The notes below the pieces were generated by a model. The model was not told the origin of the DNA, ran no database searches, and saw nothing but the letters and a program-made list of their open reading frames with translations. Positions 44,655 to 55,968 of a stretch of DNA of 64,000 nt are shown here, piece after piece (positions within the stretch are counted from its first letter, which is position 1; the number at the start of each line of letters is the position of its first letter). The position numbers were made by a program, and so were the translations under genes. The DNA is from Azorinus chamasolen (lineage: Eukaryota > Mollusca > Bivalvia > Cardiida > Solecurtidae), in contig OY755252.1 of assembly GCA_963576725.1 (NCBI GenBank), forward strand, positions 50,737,394 to 50,801,393, written 5' to 3'.

Positions 44655-46099
44655 TAGGGATGTTAACGGTTAATCGGTTAACCGTTATAACCACGAATAA
44701 CCGGTTACACTTTTCCTTCAAAAGGTTAACCTGGAGAAAAAAAAGTTGGGTCATAATGTTCGCTGCATTTGCTCCGGTAGTAGCGGACGACACCGCTCGA
44801 TTTACTGCCTTGACATCTGGTCGAATTAACACACCTCGGGCGTGTATACCTCGTCTGCTGTGTTTGCCATGGAACCGTGACAGTGATTGGGACAATTGAC
44901 TAGGTCGCCAATTAAATGGTGTTATTGTTGTGATGATAAGTACCATATTGTTTGGGGAGTTTGGGTGTTTGGGTAATTTAGTTGTAACTTCACACACTCC
45001 GATCAATTAATTAAGCGTTTTATCAATTACATGTAAAAAATGTGTTGAAAACAAAACTCGTAACGATGTGTTAACGCTTTTGTAATCAAGACGATCTTGT
45101 TTAGAAATCAGTGTTGTTCCATATCAGATAGGCCTATAGTAACATATAGTAATATAACAGAGATCGAGGTTCACACATGAAAATTAAAAAAAAACCACGG
45201 TGTACACACTGAAAAGAATCTGGTCAGGGTGTATACTGTGTCATTTTTCATCTTTGATGCAGTGTTTGTAGAAGCAGTTTTTTTCTCTTGACGATGAATC
45301 ATATGGATCCATATGGATACAGTACCTGAAATTAATATATTGACAATTTTATCGGTTCAGCAGCGAAACGGTTTGGATCCAGATGAGACGCTAATGCCAA
45401 CTCGGGGTATCATCTCGATCCAAATCACTTGCAAAATGAATAACAAAGTTTAATTCGGTGTGGTTCCGATTCGATTGTCAATTTGATTAATTTCCGTATT
45501 GTACCATTCACAAGCAGGTTACATAACTAACGTTCCGAATTGTCGTCTGCTACATTCTGCACCTGCTAGCGTGGCGAAAATGTCATGTGCTGAAAAAATC
45601 TTCTTGAACTTCGTCTGTCTGGCTTTATTCGGACCTGGTGATTATCAAATCTATGATGTATGCATATTCTTTGTCAATCTTTAACACACGAATTTCAGCG
45701 TGCATGTGGAAAATGTAGAACTTAAGAACTGGAACACGTTCCTTGAAATTCAGTATTGAGTCGGATATACAATGTAAAGCCTAATAGAACACCTCCCAAT
45801 ATTTTGTACACTTATGTGTAATCGATGTCAGTATACATAATTTTAATGATTTTCAAAGTAGTCTGGATCCATAGACTGGATCCAGAACGGACGCAGTCTG
45901 GTCCGAATTCAAGGTATTCAACACTGGTCATTAGATTCTTCAAAGAACTGATGCCTTTCATTCACGTTTTGAACAAACATCGGATATACACATTCTTGTC
46001 GACATGGCAATGGTATTTTATGTCAGGTTAACCGGTTCGGTTAACCGGTTATTACTTTTGATTAACCGGTTACAGTTTCAGTAACCGTTAACATCCCTA
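44655..46099. mobile_element. hAT-type non-autonomous element, 1445 bp
   Basis: An exact 8-bp duplication AAATAAAT (44647-44654 and 46100-46107) flanks inverted ends TAGGGATGTTAACGGTTA and TAACCGTTAACATCCCTA (the right with a short insertion). Subterminal ACCGGTTA words are repeated on both sides (GGTTAACCG near 44676; AACCGGTT at 46030, 46041 and 46062). An 8-bp duplication is the hAT hallmark. No transposase similarity is visible; a GTTTGGATCC-core MITE remnant lies at 45370-45435. It sits in the CtIP intron. Confidence 0.88.
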
Positions 46100-46399
46100 A
46101 AATAAATTGATTTCATCAATACTGATAATTTTTGTTCTACAACACAATATTATCGGCCTTTTCCGTTAAATTCTTCCGCGTTTTGCCGATGATCACCCTA
46201 TCCCTCCATTGTTTACGTAATAGCTTTCTCGGAAGTGGTCGGAGAATCGCGAATAAGGCGAACAGTTACGAAACTAAAACCCAACCCGAATAAAACTGAA
46301 ACATCAGGGAGTAAAACCGGGATCGGCGATATAAAACACATGGATGTTTTGTCATTATAAACGGTAATTGGATGGGGCTTTTTGCGATATACTACTTTT

Positions 46400-47022
46400 C
46401 AGCATATAAACAAATAGTTTTCCCAGAACACAGCGGACAAACTATTTGCATATATTTGCCTTATTTTTTAAGTGCAAGTGCCATAACTCCAAAACAACAA
46501 ATCAAATGAACCTCAGAATCGACTCAGCTTCAGATCTTGATGCATTAAACATTTGTGTGAAGTTTCATAAATATCTGTGAAATAGTTTTCCCAGAACACA
46601 GCGGACAAACTATTTGCATATATTTGCCTTATTTTTTAAGTGCAAGGGCCATAACTCTGAAACGGCAAATCAAACAAACCTCAGAATTGACTCGGCTTCA
46701 GATCTTGATGCATTAAACATTTATGCGAAGTTTCATTAATATCTGTGAAATAGTTTTCCCAGAAAACAGCGGACAACATACTTGCATATATTTGCCTTAA
46801 TTTTTTTAAGTGCAAGGGCAATAACTCAGAAACGACAAATCAAATGAATCTCAGATTCAACTCAGCTTCAGATCTTGATGCATTTAACATTTGTGTGAAG
46901 TTTCATCAGTATATGTCAAATAGTTTTCCGAGAAAACAGCGGACAAACAAAATGTTGGCCAACGAACGAACTGACGGACAGGGCCATGCCAATATACGAC
47001 CACCTTTATTAGGTGGGAGTTT
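46400..47022. mobile_element. Family D element (D2)
   Basis: Four monomers of ~150 bp (CAGAACACAGCGGACAAACT; CAGCTTCAGATCTTGATGCA), then ACGAACGAACTGACGGACAG and the hairpin CCACCTTTATTAGGTGGG. The 5' end is truncated. Confidence 0.75.
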
Positions 47023-47039
47023 AAAAACTGTGACAACCA

Positions 47040-48480
47040 ACTGCACCTAAAAGCATGACACACAGACGGACATGTGCAAAACATAATGCCACCTGACTAT
47101 CGTCAATGAGGGCATAATTACAAGGGCCAATAACTCCATTACTAGTAGCCAGAGTTATGGACCTTGTGCATGACACTTCCTCTTATCATGATCTTTCCAT
47201 ATATGAAGTTTCAATCCAATGGCATGAGCAATATAGGAGTTATCGTCCAGACAAAACAAGAGCCAGGTGGAGCGCCAATGCTCATCTGATTTGGTGTTTG
47301 TCTAGCTAAATTAAACATTTTTGAAAAATATAAAGGCACATAACTCCAAAATTTTGAAATAAAGAGTTATGGTTCTTATGTAGGGACCCCCCCCATCCCC
47401 ATGAGATCTACTAACCCATGAAGTTTCATTTCATGTTGATACCTCATATACTTTTCGAATAATTAGCTACATTAAAGTTTCTGCAAGCTGATGACGACGA
47501 CGATAACGCCTACGACTCAGTTATCACAATAGCTCGACTTTTCTTCGAAACAGACGAGCTAAAAATGGTAAATAAAAGAAAATATGTTCATGGGACAGGG
47601 ATGCCCCCGCCGGCAAACAGGAAGTAGATGAAAGACAGACCTGAAAAGCGGAGACACAGTACAACTCACTATGATTATGCTTCAGACAAAATATCAAATC
47701 ATTGCAGGTTACAAGCGAAGAAATCTTTGACGAAAATTTTTGTCATTAAACAATCACCAAAATTCATCAAAGTGTCGGTAAATAGGAAATAGATGGATGA
47801 CAGACCTGAAAAGGGGAGACACGGTACAACTCACTATGATAATGCTTCAGACCAAATATCAAATCATTCCACCTCACACAAGCCAAGAAATCCTCGACGA
47901 AAATTTCGGACGGACAAGGGTAAAACTTAATGCCCCATTGCCTAAAGGTGGGGGCATAAAAAGATTACAAGGGGCAATAACTCCAATATTAGTGAAGCCA
48001 GAGTTATGGACCTTGTGTATGACATTTCCTCTTATCATGATCTTTCCATGTATGAAGTTTCAATCCAATGGCATGAGCCATATAGGAGTTATCTTCCGGA
48101 AAAATATTGGCAGCCGCCAAATCCACTTATGTGTGTCCCCAGTTTTGACCCCCAATTGTGACTTTGACCTTTGAAATAAGAACCTGGTTCTGTTTCGGGA
48201 CACATCGTTCAAGGTGAACATTTGTACCAGGTTACTTTGAAATCATATATGTAGGAGAAACAGAGCGGACATGACAAAATGTCTCCATGCTTTACCTTTG
48301 ACCCCCGATTGTGACCTTGACCTTTGAGATAGGAACCTGGTTATTTTTCTCGGCACATTGGTATAAATTGGTGAACATTTGGACCAAGTTATTTTGAAAT
48401 CCACTCATGTATGTAGGAGTTACATAAGAAGTGTCAAAATTTTAAGTACCTCATATATGACGAGAGTTGAAAGGCTTTGT
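47040..48480. mobile_element. Family I tandem-repeat sequence hosting K2
   Basis: Monomers share CCATAACTCC-like text, GAGTTATGGACCTTGTG, CTCTTATCATGATCTTTCC and ATGAAGTTTCAATCCAATGG (47150-47230 and 47995-48075). An internal hairpin end TGCCCCATTGCC / GGTGGGGGCATAAAA lies at 47931-47961. 48130-48440 holds two ~170-bp units (TGACCCCCGATTGTGACCTT). Head and outer limits are uncertain. Confidence 0.55.
47257..47560. mobile_element. Family K element (K2)
   Basis: CAAGAGCCAGGTGGAGCGCC to CAGACGAGCT then AAAAA. Subterminal GCTCATCTG against CAGACGAGC pairs with one G-T-type mismatch. Same body as K1. Confidence 0.75.
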
Positions 48481-48673
48481 TTAATGCTTTACCTCATAAA
48501 TATGTATATAAAAAATTCCAGATTTCATTAATATTCAATAAATGGATTTTTATAATGGCCAATAACCAATGATTTGTTTGACCCTTATACTGTAGAATCA
48601 CATCCATATTATGTCAGAAGCTATCAGAGCAGACCCCATCCAACAGGAGCCAGTCGGTTTGCAAAGGAGTTAA

Positions 48674-48895
48674 CCCATTCCCTCATATTGAAGACTTTTG
48701 ACGACTCTATAAATGTCACTTCTTGAAACCATTGTGATAAATATACCATTTGCTCCTATAGGAGCAAATGCTCTATTTATCACAATGGTTTCAAACTACT
48801 ATATTCTAAAAAAAATCCTTTTCTCTAGTTAATGCTCCTTTTTGGTAGATTTATACAAAGAGGTTGTATCTAAAAATAGCCTATGAGGTAATGGG
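48674..48895. mobile_element. TTAA-flanked hairpin MITE, 222 bp
   Basis: TTAA at 48670-48673 and 48896-48899; ends CCCATTCCCTCATA and TATGAGGTAATGGG. Its centre is the ~70-nt hairpin at 48727-48797 (AAACCATTGTGATAAATA / TATTTATCACAATGGTTT). Same hairpin as 14989-15062. Confidence 0.85.
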
Positions 48896-48966
48896 TTAAA
48901 AGGTGTATTTAAAAAATTCAGTCCAAATTTTGCGTCCAAGACAAAATGATAAGGTGTTTTGTTTTA

Positions 48967-49203
48967 ACCCTTTACTCCATGAATATTCATGTAAGATATA
49001 ATGACATCATCACTATTAATTAGATTCATTGCCATAATTGCATAAATACACAGGAATATTTGGTGATGGTAGAATCTGAAGAATCATCTCTATAAGCAAA
49101 CAGAGCAGACCCTGATCAGATGGCTCCTACAGGAGTAGTCTGATTTGGGTCTACTCTGTCTGCAAAGATTTAGAAAGGTGTATTGAAATTATGGAGTAAA
49201 CAG
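48967..49203. mobile_element. TTAA-flanked hairpin MITE, 237 bp
   Basis: TTAA at 48963-48966 and 49204-49207. Left end CCCTTTACTCCATGAATATT; right end ATGGAGTAAACAG. Palindrome at 49085-49163 (GCAAACAGAGCAGACCCTGA against TGGGTCTACTCTGTCTGC). A good type copy of the family. Confidence 0.85.
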
Positions 49204-49207
49204 TTAA

Positions 49208-49449
49208 CTCTTTCCCTCATGTAAACGTGTTTTCACGCATTTGCAAACAGAGTAGACCCAAATCAGACAGCTCCTATAGGATCCGTCTGATCAGAGTCTG
49301 CTCTGTTTGCTAATGGAATTTGATAGATCTGGGTTTTTTTACTTTCAAAAATGGCTACAATGATCCACCTTTAATATTTCATTAACTATTTTGCCTATGA
49401 ATATTCAGTAGGTATGGAAATATGAAATAAACATAGAACTGGGAAACAG
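49208..49449. mobile_element. TTAA-flanked hairpin MITE, 242 bp, next to CtIP splice donor
   Basis: It shares TTAA 49204-49207 with its neighbour and ends at TTAA 49450-49453. Palindrome at 49243-49312 (AGTAGACCCAAATCAGACAG). It is the opposite-orientation subtype seen at 10173-10396. Its right edge is about 20 bp from the CtIP donor at 49471-49472. Confidence 0.85.
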
Positions 49450-49472
49450 TTAAACAGTGTTTGGTATCTTAC

Positions 49473-49620
49473 CCCTGTCGACACATTCCTGTGTATCAAT
49501 GAAGCCAACTGACCAGAAATGTGGGGGTGTGTCTGGTGGGACATACTCAGCGCGGTGACGGGAGCAATGCTGCATATGTTGCTTGATCTCCTCTTCTCCC
49601 AGTCCGGCAGCCTTGTAATA
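49473..49620 (-). CDS. RBBP8: CtIP/RBBP8 (Sae2-like) protein, penultimate exon
   Basis: Minus-strand AG acceptor (TTATTGTAG) and GT donor (AGGG/GTAAGA) bound 148 bp encoding YYKAAGLGEEEIKQHMQHCS, then RHRAEYVPPDTPPHFWSVGF and IDTQECVDRG. This is the CtIP/Sae2 C-terminal domain: the CSRHR, (Y)(V/I)PPxTPxxFW and VGFxxTQxC blocks are diagnostic of the family. The PPDTPP threonine lies where the conserved CDK-regulated site sits in CtIP proteins (family knowledge). Outgoing phase 1 matches the 44185-44321 exon. The expected preceding exon with the CxxC zinc motif was not found up to 64000. Confidence 0.92.
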
Positions 49621-49685
49621 CTACAATAACAATATTGAAGCTGGGAGCGCATTGTCATAAACATGTACAGTAAAACCTGTTTTAT

Positions 49686-49816
49686 CCCTTTACCTCATGA
49701 ATATTCATGCAAGAAACAATGACATTATGAATATGTATTTGCTGAATGCTTATAACTGTATCTGAACACAGGAGTATTTGGCCATGTCAGAAACTGTAGA
49801 ATCAGATCAATATATA
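49686..49816. mobile_element. TTAA-type hairpin MITE, left half only
   Basis: CCCTTTACCTCATGAATATT to GAATCAGATCAATATATAA, then cut by B2. No right half follows, so B2 either deleted it or arrived at a truncated copy. Confidence 0.6.
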
Positions 49817-50134
49817 ACTAGAGGTTTGTTTTTGTCACAAAAACAGATGTCTCCCCCTCCCATCCTCTTTCCAATATACAAGTGTAATGTCTGTAACTTC
49901 AAACTTATCAGGGTGTAATGTTTAAGTCACCAGGGGCAATAACTCCAACATTGTCAGGGGGAGACAATTAAAAAACCCAGATGCACAACAACTCATGCTG
50001 GTGAACATTCCTGTGAAGTTTGGTGACTCCAGCCCTATTGGTTTCAGAGATACGCGCAGCACAAAATTCCTCTAATTTTAAGTTAACATATCAGGGGCAG
50101 TAACTCAAGAATTATCAGGGGGAGACAATTAAAA
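49817..50134. mobile_element. Family B element, 3'-truncated (B2)
   Basis: Starts CTAGAGGTTTGTTTTTGTCA with ATGTCTCCCCC as in B1, then about two monomers. It stops at AGGGGGAGACAATTAAAA without GACGGA tract or 3' hairpin. Confidence 0.75.
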
Positions 50135-50280
50135 TCAAAGGCCTGAATGGCCATAATGGCGTTCGGGTTTGATATGGATGTTATGTGTAAGGGGGGAAAT
50201 TGATGTACACGTTAATAACAATAACGTCTTGGAATTGATAACAGTATTAACAAGGGCATGTTGTATTGCTATGCAAGACA

Positions 50281-53200
50281 CGAGTCCCCCACCGGACTGA
50301 AAAAAACCTCCACTCTCCCCACCCCACCCACCCATGGTGTGGTTGACCATGGTATATACATGACCACCTGAATGGTATTAGTACCTACTTTCATACATTG
50401 AATCAGTAAATAAAAAGTTATTGTCCCGACAAGAAAATATGAAAAAGGGGAGTAACTCCAAAAATATTGATGCTAGAGTTATTGCCCTTGTGCATGACAT
50501 TACATCTCATCATGCTTGTTCCATATGAGAAGTTTCAAATCAATTGAACCAGTACATAAAGAGTTATTAACTGGACAAGAAAATATGAAAAGGGGAATAA
50601 CTCCAACAATATAGATGCTAGAGTTATGGCCCTTGTGCATGACACTACCCCTCATCATGTGTGTTCCATATGTGAAGTTTCAAATCAATTGAACCACAAA
50701 GAGTTATTGTCCGGACAAAAAAATATAAACAAGAGGGCCAGAATGGCCCTGACATCGCTCACCAGGCAATCAGAGGAGAAGATGTTCAAAGTTTTCACTA
50801 TATGTTTCTAGAGAAAACTAGCCACCCCTGGGGCGGGCCAATTTTGATCCAAGTGGCATAATTTATACAACTTTTGTAGAGGACCTGAACATGATGCTAT
50901 GTGCCAAATATGAAAGCTGAGAACCTTCCAGTTTCTGAGGAAAATATTTTCAAATTTGACACTATATGTTTCTATTGCGAACTGGCTACCCCTGGGGCGG
51001 GGCCAATTTTGACCCGGGGGGGGGGGGGGGGCATAATTTATATAACTCTTGTAGAGGACCAGAACATGATGTTATGTGTCAAATATGAAAGCTGAGAACC
51101 TTCCAGTTTCTGATAGAAGATTTTCAAAGTTGTCACTATATGTTTCTATTGAGACATGGCTACCCCTGGGGCGGGGCCAATTTTGACCCCTGGTGCATTA
51201 TTTATATAACTTTTGTAGAGGACCTGAATATGATGCAATGTGCCAAATAAGAAAGCTAAGAACCCTGTAGATTTAGAGGAGAAGCTTTTCAAAGTTGTCA
51301 CTATATGTTTCTATTGAAAACTGGCCACCCCTGGGGCGGGGTCAATTTTGACCCCAGGGGCATAATGTATATAACTTTTGTAGAGGACCTGAACATGATG
51401 CTATGTGCCAAATATGAAAAGTTAAGAACCTTCCAGTTTCAGAGAAGAAGATTTTCAAAGTTTCACTATATGTTTCTATTGAAAACTGACCACCCCTGGG
51501 GCGGGGCCAATTTTGACCCCAGGGCCATAATTTATATAACTTTTGTAGAGGACCTGAACATGATGCTATGTGCCAAATATGAAAGCTGAGAACCCTGTAG
51601 ATTTAGAAGAAAAGATTTTCAAAATTGTCACTATATGTTTCTATTCAAAACTGGCTACCCCTGGGGCGGGGCCAATTTTGACCCCAGGGCCATAATTTAT
51701 ATAACTTTTGTAGAAGACCTGAACATGATACTATGTGCCAAATATGACAGTTGAGAACGCTGTAGATTCAGAGGAGAAGATTTTCAAAGTTGTCACTATA
51801 TGTTTCTATTGAAATCTGGCTACCCCTGGGGCGGGGCCAATTTTGACCCCAGGGCCATAATTCATATAACTTTTGTAGAGGACCTGAACATGATGCTATG
51901 TGCCAAATATGAAAGCTGAGAACGCTGTAGATTCAGAGGAGAAGATTTTCAAAGTTATCACTATATGTTTCTATTGAAATCTGGCTACCCCTGGGGCGGG
52001 GCCAATTTTGACCCCAGGGCCATAATTTATATAACTTTTGTAGAGGACCTGAACATGATGCTATGTGCCAAATATGAAAGCTAAGAACGCTGTAGATTCA
52101 GAGGAGAAGATTTTCAAAGTTGTCACTATATGTTTCTATTGGAATCTGACTACCCCTGGGGCGGGGCCAATTTTGACCCCAGGGCCATAATTTATATAAC
52201 TTTTGTAGAGGACCTGAACATGATGCTATGTGCCAAATATGAAAGCTGAGAACCCTGTAGATTCAGAGGAGAAGATTTTCAAAGTTGTCACTATATGTTT
52301 CTATTGGAATCTGGCTACCCCTGGGGCGGGGCCAATTCTGACCCCAGGGCCATAATTTATATAACTTTTGTAGAGGACCTGAACATGATGCTATGTGTCA
52401 AATATCAAAGTTGAGAACCCTGTAGATTCAGAGGAGAAGATTTTCAAAGTTTTCACTATATGTTTCTATTCAAAACTGGCTACCCCTGGGGCGGGGCCAA
52501 TTTTGACCCCAGGGCCATAATTTATATAACTTTTGTAGAGGACCTGAACATGATGCTATGTGCCAAATATGAAAGCTGAGAACCCTGTAGATTCAGAGGA
52601 GAAGATTTTCAAAGTTTTACTATATATTTCAATAGAAAACAAGGCACCCCTGGGGCGGGGCCAATTTTGACCCCAGGGGCAAAATTTATATAACTTTTGT
52701 AGAGGACCTAAAGATGATGCTATGTACCAAAGATGAAAGCTGAGAACCCTGTAGATTCAGAGGAGAAGATTTTTAAAGGTTCAAATTGTTGACGCCCGAC
52801 GACGGACGACGCACGACGGACGACGCACGACGACGGACATCAAGTGATCACAAAAGCTCACCCTGAGCACAAAAGTGCTCTGGTGAGCTAAAAAGGGGAA
52901 TAACTCAAAAAATATTGATGCTAGAATTATGGCCCTTGTGCATGACACTACTCCTGATCATGCTTCTTCAATGTGTGAAGTTATAATGAATTTGGCCTAA
53001 CTTTGTAGGAGATATGGCCCGGACATGAAGTGTGACAGACGGACTGACAAGAAAATATGAAAAAGGGGAAGAACTCCAAAAATATTGATGCTAGAGTTAT
53101 GGCCCTTGTGTATGACACTACCCCTCATCATGATTGTTCCATATGTGAAGTTTCAAATCAATTGAACCAGTAGATAAAGAGTTATTGTCCGGACAAAAAA

Positions 53201-53417
53201 AATATGTAAAAGGGGAATAACTCAAAAAATATTGATGCTAGAGTTATGACCCTTGTGCATGACACTAGCCCTCATCATGCTTCTTCAATGTGTGAAGTTA
53301 TAATGAATTTGGCATAACTTTGTAGGAGATATGGCCCGGACATGAAGCGTGACAGACGGACGGACAGACAGACGGAATCGAGCAAACCTATAGTCCCCCA
53401 ACCGGTGGGGGACTAAT
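50281..53417. mobile_element. Hairpin-ended element, family E, split by A5
   Basis: 5' AGTCCCCCACCGG (50283-50295) is the exact inverse of CCGGTGGGGGACT (53402-53414), which closes a hairpin with AGTCCCCCAACCGG. Monomers of ~150-165 bp on both sides of A5 share AAAAGGGGAATAACTCC, TGATGCTAGAGTTATGGCCC and CCATATGTGAAGTTTCAAAT. A GACAGACGGACGGACAGACA tract precedes the 3' hairpin. Confidence 0.8.
50730..52889. mobile_element. Family A element A5, nested in family E
   Basis: CAAGAGGGCCAGAATGGCCC to CTCTGGTGAGCT with A-rich flanks. About twelve monomers; GAACATG starts at 51391, 51556, 51721, 51886, 52051, 52216, 52381 and 52546, an exact 165-bp period. A CGACGGACGACGCACGACGG tract and hairpin AGCTCACCCTGAGCAC / GTGCTCTGGTGAGCT end it. 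Restoring the flanks gives family E text (GGACAAAAAAATAT-AAAAGGGGAATAA). Confidence 0.9.
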
Positions 53418-53517
53418 AACACATTTTTGTGAAACACTATGCCCCTGATTGTGACAAATATAAATTTGACCCGTAATGTGACATTTAACTGTAATATAAC
53501 CTTGATTTTAATAAGCC

Positions 53518-53550
<33 letters not shown>

Positions 53551-53735
53551 AAAAAATAAAAAATTAAAATAAATAAAAATGTTCGCCTCTGTAAGTTGCA
53601 TAGACATGCCAGGTTTGAAGTATGTATGTGCAATGGCTACAAAGTTATTGCCAACATTAAAGTTTGAGCCAAGCCAACAAACCAACAAAGTCAGCCCCCC
53701 CCCCCCCCCCCCCTTGATTGGGGGCATAAAAATAT
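53418..53735. repeat. Tandem-repeat element remnant with two long C-tracts
   Basis: Pure C runs of 30 (53516-53545) and 19 (53695-53713). The second forms a C-tract / TTGATTGGGGGCATAAAA hairpin end like family I. Text such as GCAATGGCTACAAAGTTATT matches the general monomer wording. Confidence 0.55.
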
Positions 53736-54390
53736 GACAGACTAAAACAAAAGGAGCCATCTCATGATCTGCTGTTTATATATAGACATGCTTCTAGTTT
53801 CTACTATGGCAAAAGAATATCTTAATTATATTCATGATGTCATTATTTCTTATATGAATATTCATGAAGTAAAGGGTCAATTAATGCTTTCATATCCAAA
53901 GCTGATGCAAAAACTGAAGCACAACATCAAAATGATACAAAGGCTACCTATAATCCTACATTTTTTGTTCAACTAATTCTTACACATAACATTTATTTTT
54001 CCATGTTCAGCACTCGTTTATTTTGAATAAATGTAGTCTGCTTACAAATTTGAAGGTAGACTGTTTTTATTTTTTATTACATGTACATACAATTACGGTA
54101 GTTGTTTGGAACCTGATGAAACTCAAATTCAGAACTACATTCAGAAGTAGAGTTGTAAGCTGGGAAAGACATTTCAACAAATTGCTACCTACTTTCGCTT
54201 TTACACGACACAAACATCTTGAGTCGGCGACTCGGCGGTTACACGATACATAGAAGAGACTCTTATTTTCAAAGTTGTTATTGACACTGGAATAATTTGA
54301 TTGAAAATGTGTTGAAAACCTTCTATGGATAGTACTTACTTTGATAAGCCGATAGAACCCCGTGTTTTTACGGTTTTACTTCTTGTAAGA
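53736..54390. other. Hairpin-MITE half, otherwise unassigned
   Basis: A TTAA-type MITE right half runs from about 53755 to 53880 (TATGAATATTCATGAAGTAA). The rest shows no exon on either strand despite a 76-codon open frame at 54023-54253. Confidence 0.4.
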
Positions 54391-54800
54391 CTTAGACTTG
54401 TGTTGAGGTTGGGTGCCATAGTCAAAACATCTGTTCGATGCGTGATAAATGTGTATATGGGCATTCCGAATTTCATTGGTTGATTATTTTAGATTTCTTT
54501 GACCTTGACCTTTATGAAACTTCCTATTTCTAATTTTGAGTACGGGTCAAACGGAAATGACCGAATACGATGCAAAAGGCAGTTTGATTGGCTGAAGATG
54601 TAGGTCTATATGCTAATCAGTTACGAATGTGTATAAAAATGCAATCGGAAACCTCGGCTATATTCCTTCTGCTTTAGAACGCCAAGGTGTTGCGAAAACT
54701 ACGGTAAAAATATTCGTTCGCGTCTTCTTCTTCTTCTTCCGATTAAAGTACAGGGCCCACTCTGGAGCATCGACGTACTTGGAGTTTATTAAAATTCAAG
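54391..54800. other. Possible solo-LTR or promoter-like segment
   Basis: TATA-like GTGTATAAAAATGC at about 54630 is followed some 90 bp later by a CTTCTTCTTCTTCTTCCG tract and ATTAAA (54744). Spacing resembles a promoter plus polyadenylation signal of an LTR. No second copy, LTR termini or target duplication were established. Confidence 0.2.
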
Positions 54801-55014
54801 ACTTTTAAAAAGTTTATCTTTGTGTAGATTAGTAGTAATTATCTCACACAGCGAATTATTATTAAATACATGAAGAGTAAACAAATACATGAACATTTTA
54901 CAACCAAACTAGTGCAGACTTGAAGAAAACTATTTTGTCTTGCGCATGTTCACTAGACAAGTGAACTCGTTGCCGTAAAGAGACCGACTAGTATATGGCG
55001 TTCCGAACGCCATA

Positions 55015-55720
55015 AAAACCCAGGTGCACAACAACTCATGCTGGTGAACATTCCTGTGAAGTTTGGTGACTCTAGCCCTAGTGGTTTTAAAGATATGCAT
55101 GACACAAAGTTTCTCTAATTTTATGTTATCATATCAGGGGCAATAACTCCAAAGTTATCAAGGGAAGACAATTAAAAAATCCCAGTTGTACAACAACTCA
55201 TGCTGGTCGACATTCCTGTGAAGTTTGGTGACTCTAGCCCTAGTGGTTTCAGAGATATGCAAGACACTAAGTAAAGTTTGTCTAATTTTAAGTCATCAGC
55301 GGCAGTAACTCCAAAGTTAACAGGGGGAGACAATTCAAAAAACCCAAGAGCAAAACAACTCATGCTTGAGAACAATCCTGTGAAGTTTGGTGACTCTAGC
55401 CCTACTGGTTTCAGAGATACGCGTGACACAAAGTTTGTATAAATTTAAGTATTCATATCAGGGGCAATAACTCAAGAATTATCAGGGGGAGACAATTCAA
55501 AAACCATAGGTGCACAACAACTCATGCTGTTGAACATTCCTGTGAAGTTTGGTGACTCTAGTACCAGCTGTTCCAGAGATACGCGCGACACAAAGTTTTT
55601 CTAATTTTAAGTCATCAGGGGCAATAACTCCAAAGTTATCAGGGGGAGATAATTCAAAAACTCCAGGTGATACAAGTTTGTGACGGACAGACAGACAGAC
55701 AGACAGACGGACGGACGGGT
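55015..55720. mobile_element. Family B element, both ends incomplete (B3)
   Basis: About four ~160-bp monomers (GTGAACATTCCTGTGAAGTT; GGTGACTCTAGCCCTAGTGG) and a GACGGACAGACAGACAG tract. The ATGTCTCCCC head is missing, and the tail runs into GGGTAGTTGTGTGACTGCG without the B-type 3' hairpin. Confidence 0.75.
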
Positions 55721-55968
55721 AGTTGTGTGACTGCGATGCCTGTGTGACAACAAAATTTACTTATGTGACAACTCAAAAAGTGTACGCACTGCACCACACT
55801 TATGCAGAAGTCACAGAAGTATTTTTAGACATCAGTCACAGAAGCAAGTTTGATTACCAAAGTCCATATGAATTACCTCAGTATTTTAGTATATATCTTT
55901 TTTTAACCTCAGTATTTTAGTATATCTTTTTTTAATAAGGATCAATCAGTATCCTGGTAATCCTATTA

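Noticed and set aside
44620..45684. hAT transposase remnants in open frames inside the element
   Set aside because: No BED-finger or dimerisation-domain similarity could be recognised; the element is treated as non-autonomous.
53764..54253. Possible host exons in 70-76 codon frames
   Set aside because: The first lies in a MITE half; the second has no recognisable similarity or paired splice sites.
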